Positions 26,842 to 35,421 of a stretch of DNA of 64,000 bases are shown here, piece after piece. This stretch comes from an uncultured Caulobacterales bacterium (GTDB lineage Bacteria > Pseudomonadota > Alphaproteobacteria > Caulobacterales > Caulobacteraceae), in NCBI GenBank assembly GCA_903837135.1, contig CAILTK010000035.1:23264-87263 (forward strand), given 5' to 3'. Position 1 is the stretch's first letter, and each line of letters begins with the position of its first letter. The notes under the pieces were generated by a model. It did not search any database, was not told the origin of the DNA, and worked only from the letters and a program-made list of their open reading frames with translations. A program made the translations under genes and the position numbers.

Positions 26842-27151
26842 GTCATTGGATCCATGGCGGCGTCGCGTTGGCAAGGCCCATGTGCCTATTTTGTTCCGGG
26901 TTGGCAAGCTGTACCATGGCGGTTCGGCTACCCGCGGACAGCGCAGCCAAGACGCGCGTTTTGCGCAGCGTCGATCAAGATATCTGCCGGGTTCCCGAGT
27001 CTTCAGTCCGCTTTGCTTCCTCATGCCCGAGAATGACGAATCCTGGGCTGTCTAAAGGCGCGGGCATCCCGAAGCCTTGAGGCGGAGCAGCTTGGCGGGC
27101 GACTGAGGTGGACGCCTCCCGCCAGCCGAAGAACTTCAACACGGAGAACAC
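26842..27151. other. Intergenic region
   Basis: Upstream of the minus-strand gene and of the plus-strand gene at 27152. The minus-strand frame continues to 27024 without coding character. A short GC-rich hairpin (TGGCGGG at 27093-27099 with CCCGCCA at 27118-27124) lies just before the next gene. No other feature seen. Confidence 0.35.
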
Positions 27152-27427
27152 ATGAGCGACCCTGACACGCTGCGTCGCGCCGGCCGGGCGCGGGTGGAGT
27201 TGGAGGCGACGGCGGGGCTGATGGACGCGATGGAGGCGGCGCTGTTCGATCGGTGGGCGGCCACCGGCGTCGACGCCGCCGCGCACCGCGAGAAGCTCTA
27301 TCACGCCGCCGCCGCGATCCGCGGCGTACGCAAGGCGCTGCACGAGGCGGTGCAGGCCGGGGAGGTGATCAAACACTCGGCGGCCATGGCCGAACTCCTG
27401 GCGCCGCCGATCTCGCGGCGAATATGA
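27152..27427 (+). CDS. Small phage protein, hypothetical
   Basis: 91 residues; GGAG lies 5 bases before the ATG. Entirely helical and Ala-rich (RRAGRARVELEATAGLMDAMEAALFDRW), with an even heptad-like spacing. High GC, like the structural genes, so it belongs to the original phage set rather than the AT-rich insert before it. No family recognised. Confidence 0.6.
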   Translation: MSDPDTLRRAGRARVELEATAGLMDAMEAALFDRWAATGVDAAAHREKLYHAAAAIRGVRKALHEAVQAGEVIKHSAAMAELLAPPISRRI

Positions 27428-27483
27428 CCGTCAGCTTGGCCGGAAAGACATAAAGCTGCTTGCACCGCGGCGTATGAGGCGGG

Positions 27484-27723
27484 ATGACGCGTCCGCGTTC
27501 GGACGCTCCGCCCGCTTTGGCGGCGAGGTCTCAGGGGTGGGGTCGTACCGTGTTCGAGATACCGCAGGCCCGGCGCCGCACGCGGCGGCGGTCGCTCCGA
27601 GAAGTCCTTTCACACCACCTGTCGGCGCGGTGGCAGATCTACGCCTTGCTGGTGTTTCTGCTGGTGGTCGGCGGAGTCCTGTTGTGGGCCTACACCACCT
27701 TCCCGCCGCCGCCGAAGGGTTAG
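27484..27723 (+). CDS. Small single-span membrane protein
   Basis: 79 residues from ATG 27484; a GTG at about 27550 would give a shorter form with the same core. A very basic segment (RRRTRRRSLREVLSHH) precedes one hydrophobic helix (IYALLVFLLVVGGVLLWAY) and a short Pro-rich tail, an N-in topology by the positive-inside rule. Function unknown; not an obvious holin. Confidence 0.5.
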   Translation: MTRPRSDAPPALAARSQGWGRTVFEIPQARRRTRRRSLREVLSHHLSARWQIYALLVFLLVVGGVLLWAYTTFPPPPKG

Positions 27724-28026
27724 AGCCGGGGGGGGGGCACGCCGCCTGATCCGAACCCGCGCCGCTTTCGGACCGTAGCTGGAGCCCGGACACAGGTACG
27801 CCCCCCGGCGTGAGCCGAGGGGCGCCGCCACTGTCGAGGCGTGAGCGGCTGGTCGGGGGGGCGTCCATAAGCCGCTCGGTGTGCAAGCGCGGTGCGGCCG
27901 CGTTCGTTCCGTGAAACGGTAACAAAAAGAGCCGCCGCAGCCTTAAGGGCCGCGCGGCTCTCTCGTGACACCCCATGTCGCCCCTCCTCTAGGCGATGAA
28001 GGGCGGGGTGGGAACGCGACAGAACG
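27724..28026. other. Intergenic region holding a terminator
   Basis: High-GC spacer between the small membrane-protein gene and the convergent DUF1003 gene. Apart from the terminator at 27920-27961 I see no feature. Confidence 0.4.
27920..27961 (-). terminator. Rho-independent terminator of the DUF1003 gene
   Basis: AGAGCCGC (27928-27935) pairs with GCGGCTCT (27954-27961). Read on the minus strand the stem is followed by TTTTTGTT, a proper T-tract. It lies about 65 bp beyond the DUF1003 stop codon. Confidence 0.75.
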
Positions 28027-28596
28027 TCATGCGCCCGGAGGCGGCAGGTCGGACAGGATCTCCGCTTCGGCGTGCGTCTCCTTGATGGCCTCGAACACCG
28101 AGGTCGGGTCCGCCGGGGTCGACATGGCGTGGGCTTCGGCATCGTGCCGATTGGGCAGGAGCGGATTGTCGCGCCGGATCTCCTCGAGAAGTTGGATGGT
28201 CTTGGCCGACTTCTGGTCGCCGAGGATGGCGAGTTCGAGGGTGAGCTGCTCGCGCAATTGCGCCAGGGCGGATTCGCGCCGCTGGGTCGAAAGGATCAGC
28301 ACGGTCACGTAGACGCCGAGCAAGGAGGCGATGGTGGCCAGGCCGTTGAACGGCGGCGGATCGAAGACCCCGAGCCCAAGGCGGGGGGCGGCGAGGTTGA
28401 AGGCGATCCAGCCCCCCGCGAGCAGGGTCAGCACGCCGATGAACCGGGGCTGGCCGACCAGCGCGGTCAGCCGGTCGGCGGCGCGCTCGCTGGGCGTGGC
28501 GCCGCGATGATGCGCGGCGTGCAGCTTGGCGATCGCCCGCACCGTCTCGTCAATGTGCGGCGGCAGGATCGGGGGCTTGTCGGCTGACTCCGTCAC
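28027..28596 (-). CDS. DUF1003 membrane protein
   Basis: 189 residues. Two hydrophobic helices in the middle (FIGVLTLLAGGWIAFNLAA and LATIASLLGVYVTVLILSTQRR) are followed by a charged helix QLREQLTLELAILGDQKSAKTIQLLEEIRRD, the signature of DUF1003 (COG4420). The family is of unknown function and common in bacterial chromosomes, sometimes in stress-related loci. Its opposite orientation inside phage genes marks it as a host or moron gene, inserted between the head genes. Confidence 0.85.
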   Translation of the reverse strand: MTESADKPPILPPHIDETVRAIAKLHAAHHRGATPSERAADRLTALVGQPRFIGVLTLLAGGWIAFNLAAPRLGLGVFDPPPFNGLATIASLLGVYVTVLILSTQRRESALAQLREQLTLELAILGDQKSAKTIQLLEEIRRDNPLLPNRHDAEAHAMSTPADPTSVFEAIKETHAEAEILSDLPPPGA

Positions 28597-28628
28597 CGCC
28601 GCGCGCCGGAAGGGATGTCTGAGGAAGG

Positions 28629-28850
28629 CTAGGATTTCGGTGCGGCCTTGGCCGCCTGTTTCTTGGCGTGCGTCTTGGCCATGTGGTGACCGACCATGCT
28701 GCCGACCACGGCGCCGGCGACGGCGTGGTGGGACTTGGCGCCGGCCGCGGCCCCGACGGCGGCGCCGGCGACGCGGCCCTGGGCGTTGGCCAGGCTGGCC
28801 GAGGCGAACACGGCGGCGGCGGCGAGGGCGGCGATGGCGATGCGGGTCAT
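28629..28850 (-). CDS. Small secreted glycine-zipper protein
   Basis: 73 residues: signal peptide (MTRIAIAALAAAAVFASASL, cleavage near NAQG), then a glycine-zipper stretch GRVAGAAVGAAAGAKSHHAVAGAVVGSMVGHHM, and a Lys/Ala-rich tail. Such proteins insert in or bind the cell envelope. It lies just upstream of the DUF1003 gene on the same strand (33 bp gap) and is probably co-transcribed with it. Confidence 0.65.
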   Translation of the reverse strand: MTRIAIAALAAAAVFASASLANAQGRVAGAAVGAAAGAKSHHAVAGAVVGSMVGHHMAKTHAKKQAAKAAPKS

Positions 28851-29040
28851 GGGATACTCCAGGTTTGTCCGCTAGCTAACCGCCGACGCGTCGCGGCGTT
28901 CCGTGGTCGCCGGACTTGATCGACGCCGCGCCCGAAAAAAGGGCGCGCCAGCCTGCACCAGATGTCCTGCGAGGTCGTCACCGGCGACGCCGCGGCGAGA
29001 CCGCTTCAGGGCCATCCGCTCACGAACGCAAAGGCATTTC

Positions 29041-30018
29041 ATGATCCAGACCCCACCGGCCGCGGCCGACACCCCCCTGTCCGTCGAGGAGGCCGTCTTG
29101 CTCATGGACGGGGACCTGCCTGACGACAGGCGCCCCGCCGAACAGCCATCCGAGGCCGCGCCCACGGCCGAAGACGCCGAGGACCCCGATCCCGACGCGG
29201 ATCAGGTCACCCCCGGCGAAGACGCGGAGGAGGACGACCCGGAGCAGGCTCCGGTCATCGGCCCGCCGCGATCATGGGACGCCGCCGCGCGCGCGGCCTT
29301 CGCCAAACTGCCTCCCGACATCCAGCAGACCATCGTCGAGCGGGAGAGCCAGCGCGACCGCGCGGTCAGCAAGGCGCAGCAGGAGGCCGGCGACGCCCGG
29401 CGCCGGGCCGAGCAGGAGGCGGGCGAGATCGGCCAGTTCAAGGGCGCGCTCGACCAGCTGATCCGGCGCGGCCAGGCGACCTTCCAGGATCGCTGGGCTG
29501 ACTTCGACCAGAACTTCCCCGCCCTGGTGGACCAGTTCGGCGCCGAACAGGCGCTGAAGTGGCGGGCCGAGCGCGACCACGAGCTATCGGAGCTGGCGCG
29601 GCTGAACGCCGCCCACCAGCAGACGGCCCAGCATCAGCGCGCCCGTTTCCTCGCCGCCGAGAGCCAGCGGCTGACCGAGCTGTCGCCCGAGCTGACCGAC
29701 CCCAAGGCGGGCGGCGCGCGGCGCGAGAGCCTGGCCCGATGGCTGATCGAACAGGGGGTGCCGCGCACGGTGATCCCCGACCTCGACGCCCGCACGGTGG
29801 CGCTCGCCTACGACGCCATGCGCTTCCGCGTCGGCGCCCACAAGGTGCAGGAAGCCAAGACCAGACCAAGCCCCGCGCCGGCGCGGCCGGGCGCCCGGCC
29901 CACCGCCGCGCAGGCGGCCAGACCCCAACACCGGACGGTCGAGACGGCCAAGTCCCGCTTCGCGCAGACGCGCTCGGTGGACGACGCCGTGGCCCTCCTC
30001 AACGCCCGATCGGGCTGA
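29041..30018 (+). CDS. Phage capsid scaffolding protein
   Basis: 325 residues from ATG 29041 (the open frame further upstream overlaps the previous spacer and is Arg-rich shadow). N-terminus strongly acidic (EDAEDPDPDADQVTPGEDAE), a long helical, coiled-coil middle (about 110-210, rich in Gln, Glu, Arg), and a basic Pro/Ala-rich C-terminus. This composition and its position directly before the major capsid gene are typical of scaffolding proteins of SU10/T7-like phages, which shape the procapsid and leave it. Confidence 0.75.
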   Translation: MIQTPPAAADTPLSVEEAVLLMDGDLPDDRRPAEQPSEAAPTAEDAEDPDPDADQVTPGEDAEEDDPEQAPVIGPPRSWDAAARAAFAKLPPDIQQTIVERESQRDRAVSKAQQEAGDARRRAEQEAGEIGQFKGALDQLIRRGQATFQDRWADFDQNFPALVDQFGAEQALKWRAERDHELSELARLNAAHQQTAQHQRARFLAAESQRLTELSPELTDPKAGGARRESLARWLIEQGVPRTVIPDLDARTVALAYDAMRFRVGAHKVQEAKTRPSPAPARPGARPTAAQAARPQHRTVETAKSRFAQTRSVDDAVALLNARSG

Positions 30019-30033
30019 AAGACACCCTGACCC

Positions 30034-30987
30034 ATGACCACGCCCAGCAACACCGTCACCACCCTGACCACGGTCGGGATCCGCGAGGATCTCGAGGACG
30101 TGATCTATCGCGTCGCGCCGGAGGAGACCCCCTTCATCTCCAACATCGGCTCGGCCAAGGCGAACCAGACCTATCACGAGTGGCAGACCGAGACCCTTGC
30201 CACCCCTTCGGCCGCCAACGCTTCGCTGGAGGGCGACGTCTTCTCCATCGGCGCCGGCAATTCGACCACCCGGCTCGGCAACTACTGCCAGATCTTCACC
30301 AAGGCCTACGGCGTGTCGCGCACCGACGAGGTGGTGAAGAAGGCCGGGCGCACCTCGGAACTGAACCGGCAGAAGGTGCTGAAGGGCATCGAAGCCAAGC
30401 GCGACGCGGAGATGCGCTTCATCGGCAACTACGCCTCGGGCGCCGAGTCGGGCGCGACGCCGCGCTATTCGGCCGGGGCGCTGGCCTTCCTGACCACCAA
30501 CACCTCGGCGGGGGCAGGGGGCTCGAACGGCGGATTCGCGTCGGGGACCGTCTCGGCGGCCACCAACGGAACCTTGCGCGGCTTCACCGAAAGCCAGGTG
30601 AAGACGGTGCTGAGCGCGGCCTTCTCGTCCGGGGGCAAGCCGAGCCAGGCCTATATGGGGCCGACCTCCAAACAGGAGTTTTCGGCCTTCACCGGCATCG
30701 CCGCCCTGCGCAAGGAGACCAGCGGCGACAAGATGGCCAGTATCATCGGCGCCGCGGACGTCTACGTCTCCGACTTCGGCAATCTGACGCTGATCCCGCA
30801 CCCCTACGGCCTGACCCGCGACTGCCTGATCATCGATCCCAAGATGTGGGCGGTCGGCGTGCTCGACGGCTGGAAGTCCACCGAACTGGCGCAGACCTCC
30901 GACAGCACCCAGTACGCCCTGACCTTCGAAGCCTGCCTCGTGGCCCGCAACGAAAAGGCCTCGGGCGTGGTGCGGGACATTCAGTAG
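30034..30987 (+). CDS. Major capsid protein (DUF5309/SU10 type)
   Basis: 317 residues. The N-terminus reads TTVGIREDLEDVIYRVAPEETPFISNIG, the conserved opening of DUF5309 capsid proteins (HK97 fold), followed by the YHEWQTETLA segment and ...NYCQIFTKAYGVSRTDEVVKK. The C-terminal part ends PHPYGLTRDCLIIDPKMWAVG then LAQTSDSTQYALTFEACLVARNEKASG. Full length, no break, so the head gene set looks intact. A hairpin follows the stop codon. Confidence 0.9.
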   Translation: MTTPSNTVTTLTTVGIREDLEDVIYRVAPEETPFISNIGSAKANQTYHEWQTETLATPSAANASLEGDVFSIGAGNSTTRLGNYCQIFTKAYGVSRTDEVVKKAGRTSELNRQKVLKGIEAKRDAEMRFIGNYASGAESGATPRYSAGALAFLTTNTSAGAGGSNGGFASGTVSAATNGTLRGFTESQVKTVLSAAFSSGGKPSQAYMGPTSKQEFSAFTGIAALRKETSGDKMASIIGAADVYVSDFGNLTLIPHPYGLTRDCLIIDPKMWAVGVLDGWKSTELAQTSDSTQYALTFEACLVARNEKASGVVRDIQ

Positions 30988-30994
30988 CGGAAAA

Positions 30995-31029
30995 CTCTCT
31001 CCTCTCCCGGTCTCCGGGGGAGGAGAGAG
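30995..31029. terminator. Strong hairpin after the capsid gene
   Basis: CTCTCTCCTCTCCC (30995-31008) pairs with the GGGGGAGGAGAGAG that ends at 31029. There is no T-tract on the plus strand, so it may be a leaky terminator or, more likely, an mRNA 3' stabiliser giving high capsid expression relative to the downstream genes. Confidence 0.6.
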
Positions 31030-31101
31030 ATCCGCGTCCTCCTGCGTCGTTCCGGCGCTTTTTCGAGCGCCCCACGCATCTCTCGAAGCCAAGGATCCCC
31101 C

Positions 31102-31332
31102 ATGCCCAAATTCCTCCCCGACGATGCGCCTCAGCTGCCCGAACTGCCGGACGGGCAGGTGCTGGCGCGCGTGCTGCCGCTCGGCCACCAGAAGATCTTC
31201 ACCGGGGTCACCGACCCCCTGGGCCACACGCCCGAGGACAAGTTCCCGACCCATCCCCGGGGCGCGGTGATCGCCCTGCCGCGGGCGGTGGCCGAGGCGC
31301 AGGAGGCGCATGGCCGGGTGGAGATCCAGTGA
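31102..31332 (+). CDS. Small phage structural-module protein, hypothetical
   Basis: 76 residues, ATG 31102. Short strands with Pro and Gly turns (LPDGQVLARVLPLGHQKIFTG, PRGAVIALPRAVAEAQEAHGRVEI). Such small proteins commonly follow the capsid gene in podovirus-like modules. No family recognised. Its stop overlaps the GTG of the next gene. Confidence 0.6.
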   Translation: MPKFLPDDAPQLPELPDGQVLARVLPLGHQKIFTGVTDPLGHTPEDKFPTHPRGAVIALPRAVAEAQEAHGRVEIQ

Positions 31333-31685
31333 GCGGGGCCTTCCAGCCCCTGTTCACCTCCGCCGCCGGCGTCACGCACGCCTGGCGCGAGGAGGCGGAC
31401 GGCGCGGTGGTGTTCGCGGCCAGCCAGGACGTCGGCGCGATCCTCGAGGGCAACAAGCGGGCGCAGACCCACAACGACGGCTACAGTCCGAGCCGGGAGC
31501 TGGCCCGCGTGGCCTCGATTCCGCTGGTGGTGCTGTGCAAGTGGATGACGGAGGAGGGGTGGGACCCGTTCTCGCCCGATCCCGACTGCCAGAAGCGGCT
31601 CGCCCGCAAGCTCGACAGCGACGAGTACCGCCATCTGCGGACCTCGGCCCTGATCGTCGGCGACCATTGGCGCAAGGCGATCTGA
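31329..31685 (+). CDS. Phage head-module protein, hypothetical
   Basis: 118 residues starting with GTG at 31329, overlapping the upstream stop (GTGA). The protein contains EEADGAVVFAASQDVGAILEGNKRAQTHNDGYSP and LVVLCKWMTEEGWDPFSPD, with conserved-looking Trp and charged residues but no named family known to me. Its place between capsid and adaptor fits a neck or head-completion role. Confidence 0.6.
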   Translation: MSGAFQPLFTSAAGVTHAWREEADGAVVFAASQDVGAILEGNKRAQTHNDGYSPSRELARVASIPLVVLCKWMTEEGWDPFSPDPDCQKRLARKLDSDEYRHLRTSALIVGDHWRKAI

Positions 31686-31686
31686 C

Positions 31687-32292
31687 ATGGCGCTCGACGG
31701 CACCTACGCGGGGCTGACCGCCTCGATCCAGGCCTGGATGAACCGGGCCGACCTGGCCGGCGAACCGATCGACGACGCGGTGACGCTGGGCGAGGCGCGG
31801 CTGAACCGGCTCCTGCGCCACCGGCTGATGCTGACCTCGGCGTCACTGGTCGCCTCGGGCGGCTCGCTCGGCTTGCCAGCCGACTTCCTGCAGGCGCTGA
31901 CCGTCACCTTGGACACGGGCGCGCAGCTCGACGCCGTGACGCCGCAGGCGATGGCCGACGCCGTCGACCGCGGTGGGCCCGGGACCCCGCCGCCGCGGCT
32001 CTACACGGTGATCGGCCCTGACCTGCGGCTCCATCCGCCTCCGACCGCAGCGACCGCCGTGACCCTGACCTACTACGCCCACCTGCCGCCGGCGGCCGCG
32101 GCCGGCAACTGGCTGCTCAGCGGCTATCCCGATCTCTACCTCTCGGCCGGGCTCTACGGCGCGCTGATCTACACCCAGGACGACCGGGCCGCGGCGTTCG
32201 ACGCCCTGCTGCAGCGGCAGATCGCCGAGCTGAACCTGGCCCACGAGGGGCTCGGCGCCCGCCTGCAGCCCCACCCCACCACCGTCATCTAG
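31687..32292 (+). CDS. SU10-type phage adaptor (head-to-tail connector) protein
   Basis: 201 residues directly after the previous gene. TYAGLTASIQAWMNRADL at the N-terminus and FDALLQRQIAELNLAHEGL near the end, with LPADFLQALTVTLD in between, match the SU10/gp16-like adaptor group, whose subunits bind the portal and connect it to the tail nozzle. Together with the capsid and portal this is the third SU10-like member, making the relationship of the head module convincing. Confidence 0.8.
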   Translation: MALDGTYAGLTASIQAWMNRADLAGEPIDDAVTLGEARLNRLLRHRLMLTSASLVASGGSLGLPADFLQALTVTLDTGAQLDAVTPQAMADAVDRGGPGTPPPRLYTVIGPDLRLHPPPTAATAVTLTYYAHLPPAAAAGNWLLSGYPDLYLSAGLYGALIYTQDDRAAAFDALLQRQIAELNLAHEGLGARLQPHPTTVI

Positions 32293-32300
32293 GAAAGCCC

Positions 32301-32678
32301 ATGGCCGGACTGATCCACTTTCGCGCCAGCGACAATCTGAACAACACGCCGGTCTCGGCGGCCAATCCCCTGCCGACGGTGCTCGCCGGCGGCTCGGCCT
32401 CCAATCCCAACGGGAATCCCGCCGCGCCGTACACGGGCCAGCAGGCCCTGACCACGGCGGCGGCGGCCCTGCCCAACCGGGCGCTGGTCAACGGGATCGT
32501 GGTGCAGGCGCTCAGCAGCAACACCGGCACGGTCTATGTGGGTCCCGCCGGGGTGACGAGCGCCACCGGCTACCCCCTGGCGCCCGGCCAGGCGGTCAGC
32601 TTCGGCGTCACCAACGCCAACTCCATCGCCATCCTGGGCCAGACCACGACCGACCTGGTCGCCTTCGCGGGGAGCTGA
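32301..32678 (+). CDS. Small phage protein, hypothetical beta-rich
   Basis: 125 residues, 8 bp after the adaptor gene. Gly, Ala, Asn and Thr-rich with alternating hydrophobics (ALVNGIVVQALSSNTGTVYVGPAGVTSATGYPLAPGQAVSFGV), resembling decoration or tail-tip beta-sandwich proteins. No catalytic motif or family identified. Confidence 0.55.
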   Translation: MAGLIHFRASDNLNNTPVSAANPLPTVLAGGSASNPNGNPAAPYTGQQALTTAAAALPNRALVNGIVVQALSSNTGTVYVGPAGVTSATGYPLAPGQAVSFGVTNANSIAILGQTTTDLVAFAGS

Positions 32679-32681
32679 ACC

Positions 32682-34235
32682 ATGCGGCGGATGTTTCTGG
32701 CGCTCCTGGCGCTCCCCATGCTGCTGTGGCCGACCCTGTCCGCGGCGGCCATCCCGGCCATACCGCCGGCGGCGCCGGTCCCGCAACTGATCCTGAACGG
32801 CATCGTCTGGCTCGGCGACAGCCGCGTCGCCCGCGAATACAACACCACCGGGGCGCCGACGCCGAAAGCGTGGAAATGGGACGGGACCTTCATGACGGTC
32901 GGGCACGCGCTGGCCGGCCAACGGCTGACCGACCTCGGCAACTTCGCCACCTCCGGATATCGTTCGGATCAGTACCTGACCTCGGCCAATATCGGCGCCG
33001 CGTTGGCGACACGCGCCAAATACGCGGCGATCTACGGCTGCTACAACGACATCATCCAGAACTATCCGACGGCCGCCACCAGCGGACAGCGATGCGCCTC
33101 CAATATCGAGTCGGCTTGTAATGCCTTCACCGCGCAGGGTCGCACCTGCATTATAATCCGGGAGCCTTGTGCCCTGCCGTGCGCAAGCGCCCAGATCGCG
33201 CAGATGATGATGGCTAACACATTATTTGACACGTATCGTAAGAATAGTCCGAGCGTACTTATTTACGATCAGCCCGGGTCGGTGCGCGACTACAATGTTA
33301 ATAGCATGACCGCTTTTAAGCCTTGCTACGTCGCCGCAACATGCATCACTGCAACGGCCAACAGCCATGGAGGCCTTATTCTCGATGGAATGACTTCAAC
33401 GAGCGGCATTTTGGCGGGCTATCTGGTCTCGGGGCCGTGCATCCAAGGCAATACCATTGTCAGCAGCGTGGCTTCAAACTCTGTCACGCTAAGTCAAGGG
33501 GCCGCCAACACCACATCAGCGTGCCCGGTGCTTTTCCAGTCGACCGAAGGTGGGGGTATCCATGAACTCAACCTAGGCGGATGGATGGACGGTGTCGCCT
33601 GGGCGGCGTTCGAATCCCAGCTAATCCCCAACCCTCCGCCGCGCAACATTGAGCCCTTCACCAACGCCGGGGGCCAAGCCAACCAGCAGCTCAGCAATCC
33701 GTTGTTCCTAATCACCGCTGGTGGCTCGGCTGCAACAGGCACTACCGGCGCGGTTCCTGCGAGTTGGGGCACGGCGCTTTCGAACGCAACCGCAGCTGTG
33801 TCCACATTCCCGCGACCAGACGGCTTTGGAAATAACTTTCAGATGGTTATCACGCCAAACGCCACACCCGCCTACGCGAAGCTTTACGAATCACTAACCG
33901 CAAGCAATTTCGCGCCTGGTGACAAAGTACAAGCGTCGTGCGAGGTAAATATAGCCGCTGGATCATCAAACTTAGTAGGCGTTGAGCTATATATACAGGT
34001 TTCAGTCGACGGGGCTGCCAGTTCTGAAATCGCCAGTGACGGATCTACGGATCCTGCCAAGGGTAGCATTTCGCAGACCGGATTCTCAATGGTGCGACAG
34101 ACCGACCCGCAGGTAATACCCGCGGGAGCGATAGTCACCAGCATCAGTATGAACGTGAGAATATGGTTCAGTGGAGCTTCGTCGACGAATACAACGGCGA
34201 ATATAGGAAAGTGCGAGCTACACAAAGTGGTCTAA
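32682..34235 (+). CDS. SGNH/GDSL-like tail or secreted protein
   Basis: 517 residues. The N-terminus looks like a Sec signal (MRRMFLALLALPMLLWPTLSAAA), odd for a virion protein. SGNH blocks: IVWLGDSRVA with Ser47 (block I), YGCYNDI (block III, G-x-x-N-D) and GGGIHELNLGG (block V His). So it may be an esterase or deacetylase acting on surface glycans. The C-terminal ~190 residues form a beta-rich, carbohydrate-binding-like region. From about 33,100 onward the DNA is clearly AT-richer with rarer codons, so that part may have been exchanged recently. Confidence 0.65.
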   Translation: MRRMFLALLALPMLLWPTLSAAAIPAIPPAAPVPQLILNGIVWLGDSRVAREYNTTGAPTPKAWKWDGTFMTVGHALAGQRLTDLGNFATSGYRSDQYLTSANIGAALATRAKYAAIYGCYNDIIQNYPTAATSGQRCASNIESACNAFTAQGRTCIIIREPCALPCASAQIAQMMMANTLFDTYRKNSPSVLIYDQPGSVRDYNVNSMTAFKPCYVAATCITATANSHGGLILDGMTSTSGILAGYLVSGPCIQGNTIVSSVASNSVTLSQGAANTTSACPVLFQSTEGGGIHELNLGGWMDGVAWAAFESQLIPNPPPRNIEPFTNAGGQANQQLSNPLFLITAGGSAATGTTGAVPASWGTALSNATAAVSTFPRPDGFGNNFQMVITPNATPAYAKLYESLTASNFAPGDKVQASCEVNIAAGSSNLVGVELYIQVSVDGAASSEIASDGSTDPAKGSISQTGFSMVRQTDPQVIPAGAIVTSISMNVRIWFSGASSTNTTANIGKCELHKVV

Positions 34236-34487
34236 GTTTCGTATCAATCTGTCGTCGAGATCTTGTCTGGCCGCGTCAGAAATCGATAAGGGTTTTAGTA
34301 AGGGGATTCTTTTACCGGCGCGCCCGTCCCACACGCCCAGCCGAACCCGGCCCGGCCCTGCAGCGGTCAAACGCCAAACTTAGCATATCTGCACTCTGCA
34401 TGCGGGCAACGATAGTTTCGGCCCCTGGTGGCCGCCCCGCAGTTCGCCTCAGGCGCGGCGATTTCCCCCTCACACACAGGTCTTCCC

Positions 34488-35408
34488 ATGCCCGACTCCA
34501 CCACGCCCAACTATGGATGGACGCTGCCGACCAACAATGCCGACGACGACACCTGGGGCAGTCTGCTCAACGCCAACTGGTCGGCGCTGGACAGCCAGCT
34601 CGCGGCGGTCATGCCCAAGGCGGGCGGGGCGTTTACCGGGGCGGTGTCCGGGACCACGGCGAGCTTTTCCGGCGCCGTGGTCGCCGGGACGTTTTCGGGG
34701 CCGCTGACGGGCAATGTGACGGGCGCCCTCGCCGGCAACGCGGCCACCGCGTCGCTCCTGCAGACGGCGCGGACCCTGTCGTTCACCGGCGACGCCAGCG
34801 GCGCGATGAGTTTCGACGGCGGCTCCAGCCCGTCCGCCGTCCTCACCCTGGCGACGGTGAACCCGACCCCCGGCGTGTTCGGGTCGTCCGCGGCCGTGCC
34901 GGTGGTGACCCTGGACGGCAAGGGGCGGGTGATCGCGGCGTCCACCGCGCCTCTGGCGCCCGGCGCGCCCACCGGCGCGGTGGTGGCGTTCGTCGTGGCG
35001 AGCGCGCCGGCGGGCTGGCTCGAGTGCGACGGCTCCAGCCACGCCAACGCCGACTATCCCGCGCTCGGCGCCCTGCTCAATCCCGCCGGCCCGAGCTTCA
35101 CCCTGCCGGACCTGCGCGGCCAATTCCTGCGCGGCTGGGACCACGGGCGGGGGCTCGATCCGGGGCGGAGCCTGCTGAGCGCGCAGGCCGACCAGCTGCA
35201 GGGGCACGTCCACCCGCTGAATGCGCCGAACGGCGTGCTGCCGGCGGGAACCACCGGCGAAGGCTTCACGGGCGTGACCGGCACCAACACCGCGACACCG
35301 GTGATGGCGAGCGGCGGCCCGGCCGGCGACGGAAGCAACGGGACGCCGCGCACCGGCGCGGAGACGCGGCCGACCAACGTGGCCGTCCTCTACTGCGTCA
35401 AGACCTGA
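34488..35408 (+). CDS. Phage tail collar-domain fibre protein
   Basis: 306 residues from ATG 34488. An N-terminal TPNYGWTLPTNNADDDTWGSLLNANW motif and repeated GxF/TGxV strands lead to the Phage Tail Collar domain: GAVVAFVVASAPAGWLECDGSSHANADYPALGALL, then FTLPDLRGQFLRGWDHGRG, and a short end domain finishing VAVLYCVKT. Such proteins form receptor-binding fibres. A 250-bp spacer with lower GC content separates it from the previous gene. Confidence 0.85.
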   Translation: MPDSTTPNYGWTLPTNNADDDTWGSLLNANWSALDSQLAAVMPKAGGAFTGAVSGTTASFSGAVVAGTFSGPLTGNVTGALAGNAATASLLQTARTLSFTGDASGAMSFDGGSSPSAVLTLATVNPTPGVFGSSAAVPVVTLDGKGRVIAASTAPLAPGAPTGAVVAFVVASAPAGWLECDGSSHANADYPALGALLNPAGPSFTLPDLRGQFLRGWDHGRGLDPGRSLLSAQADQLQGHVHPLNAPNGVLPAGTTGEGFTGVTGTNTATPVMASGGPAGDGSNGTPRTGAETRPTNVAVLYCVKT

Positions 35409-35421
35409 AGCGGCGGATCGA

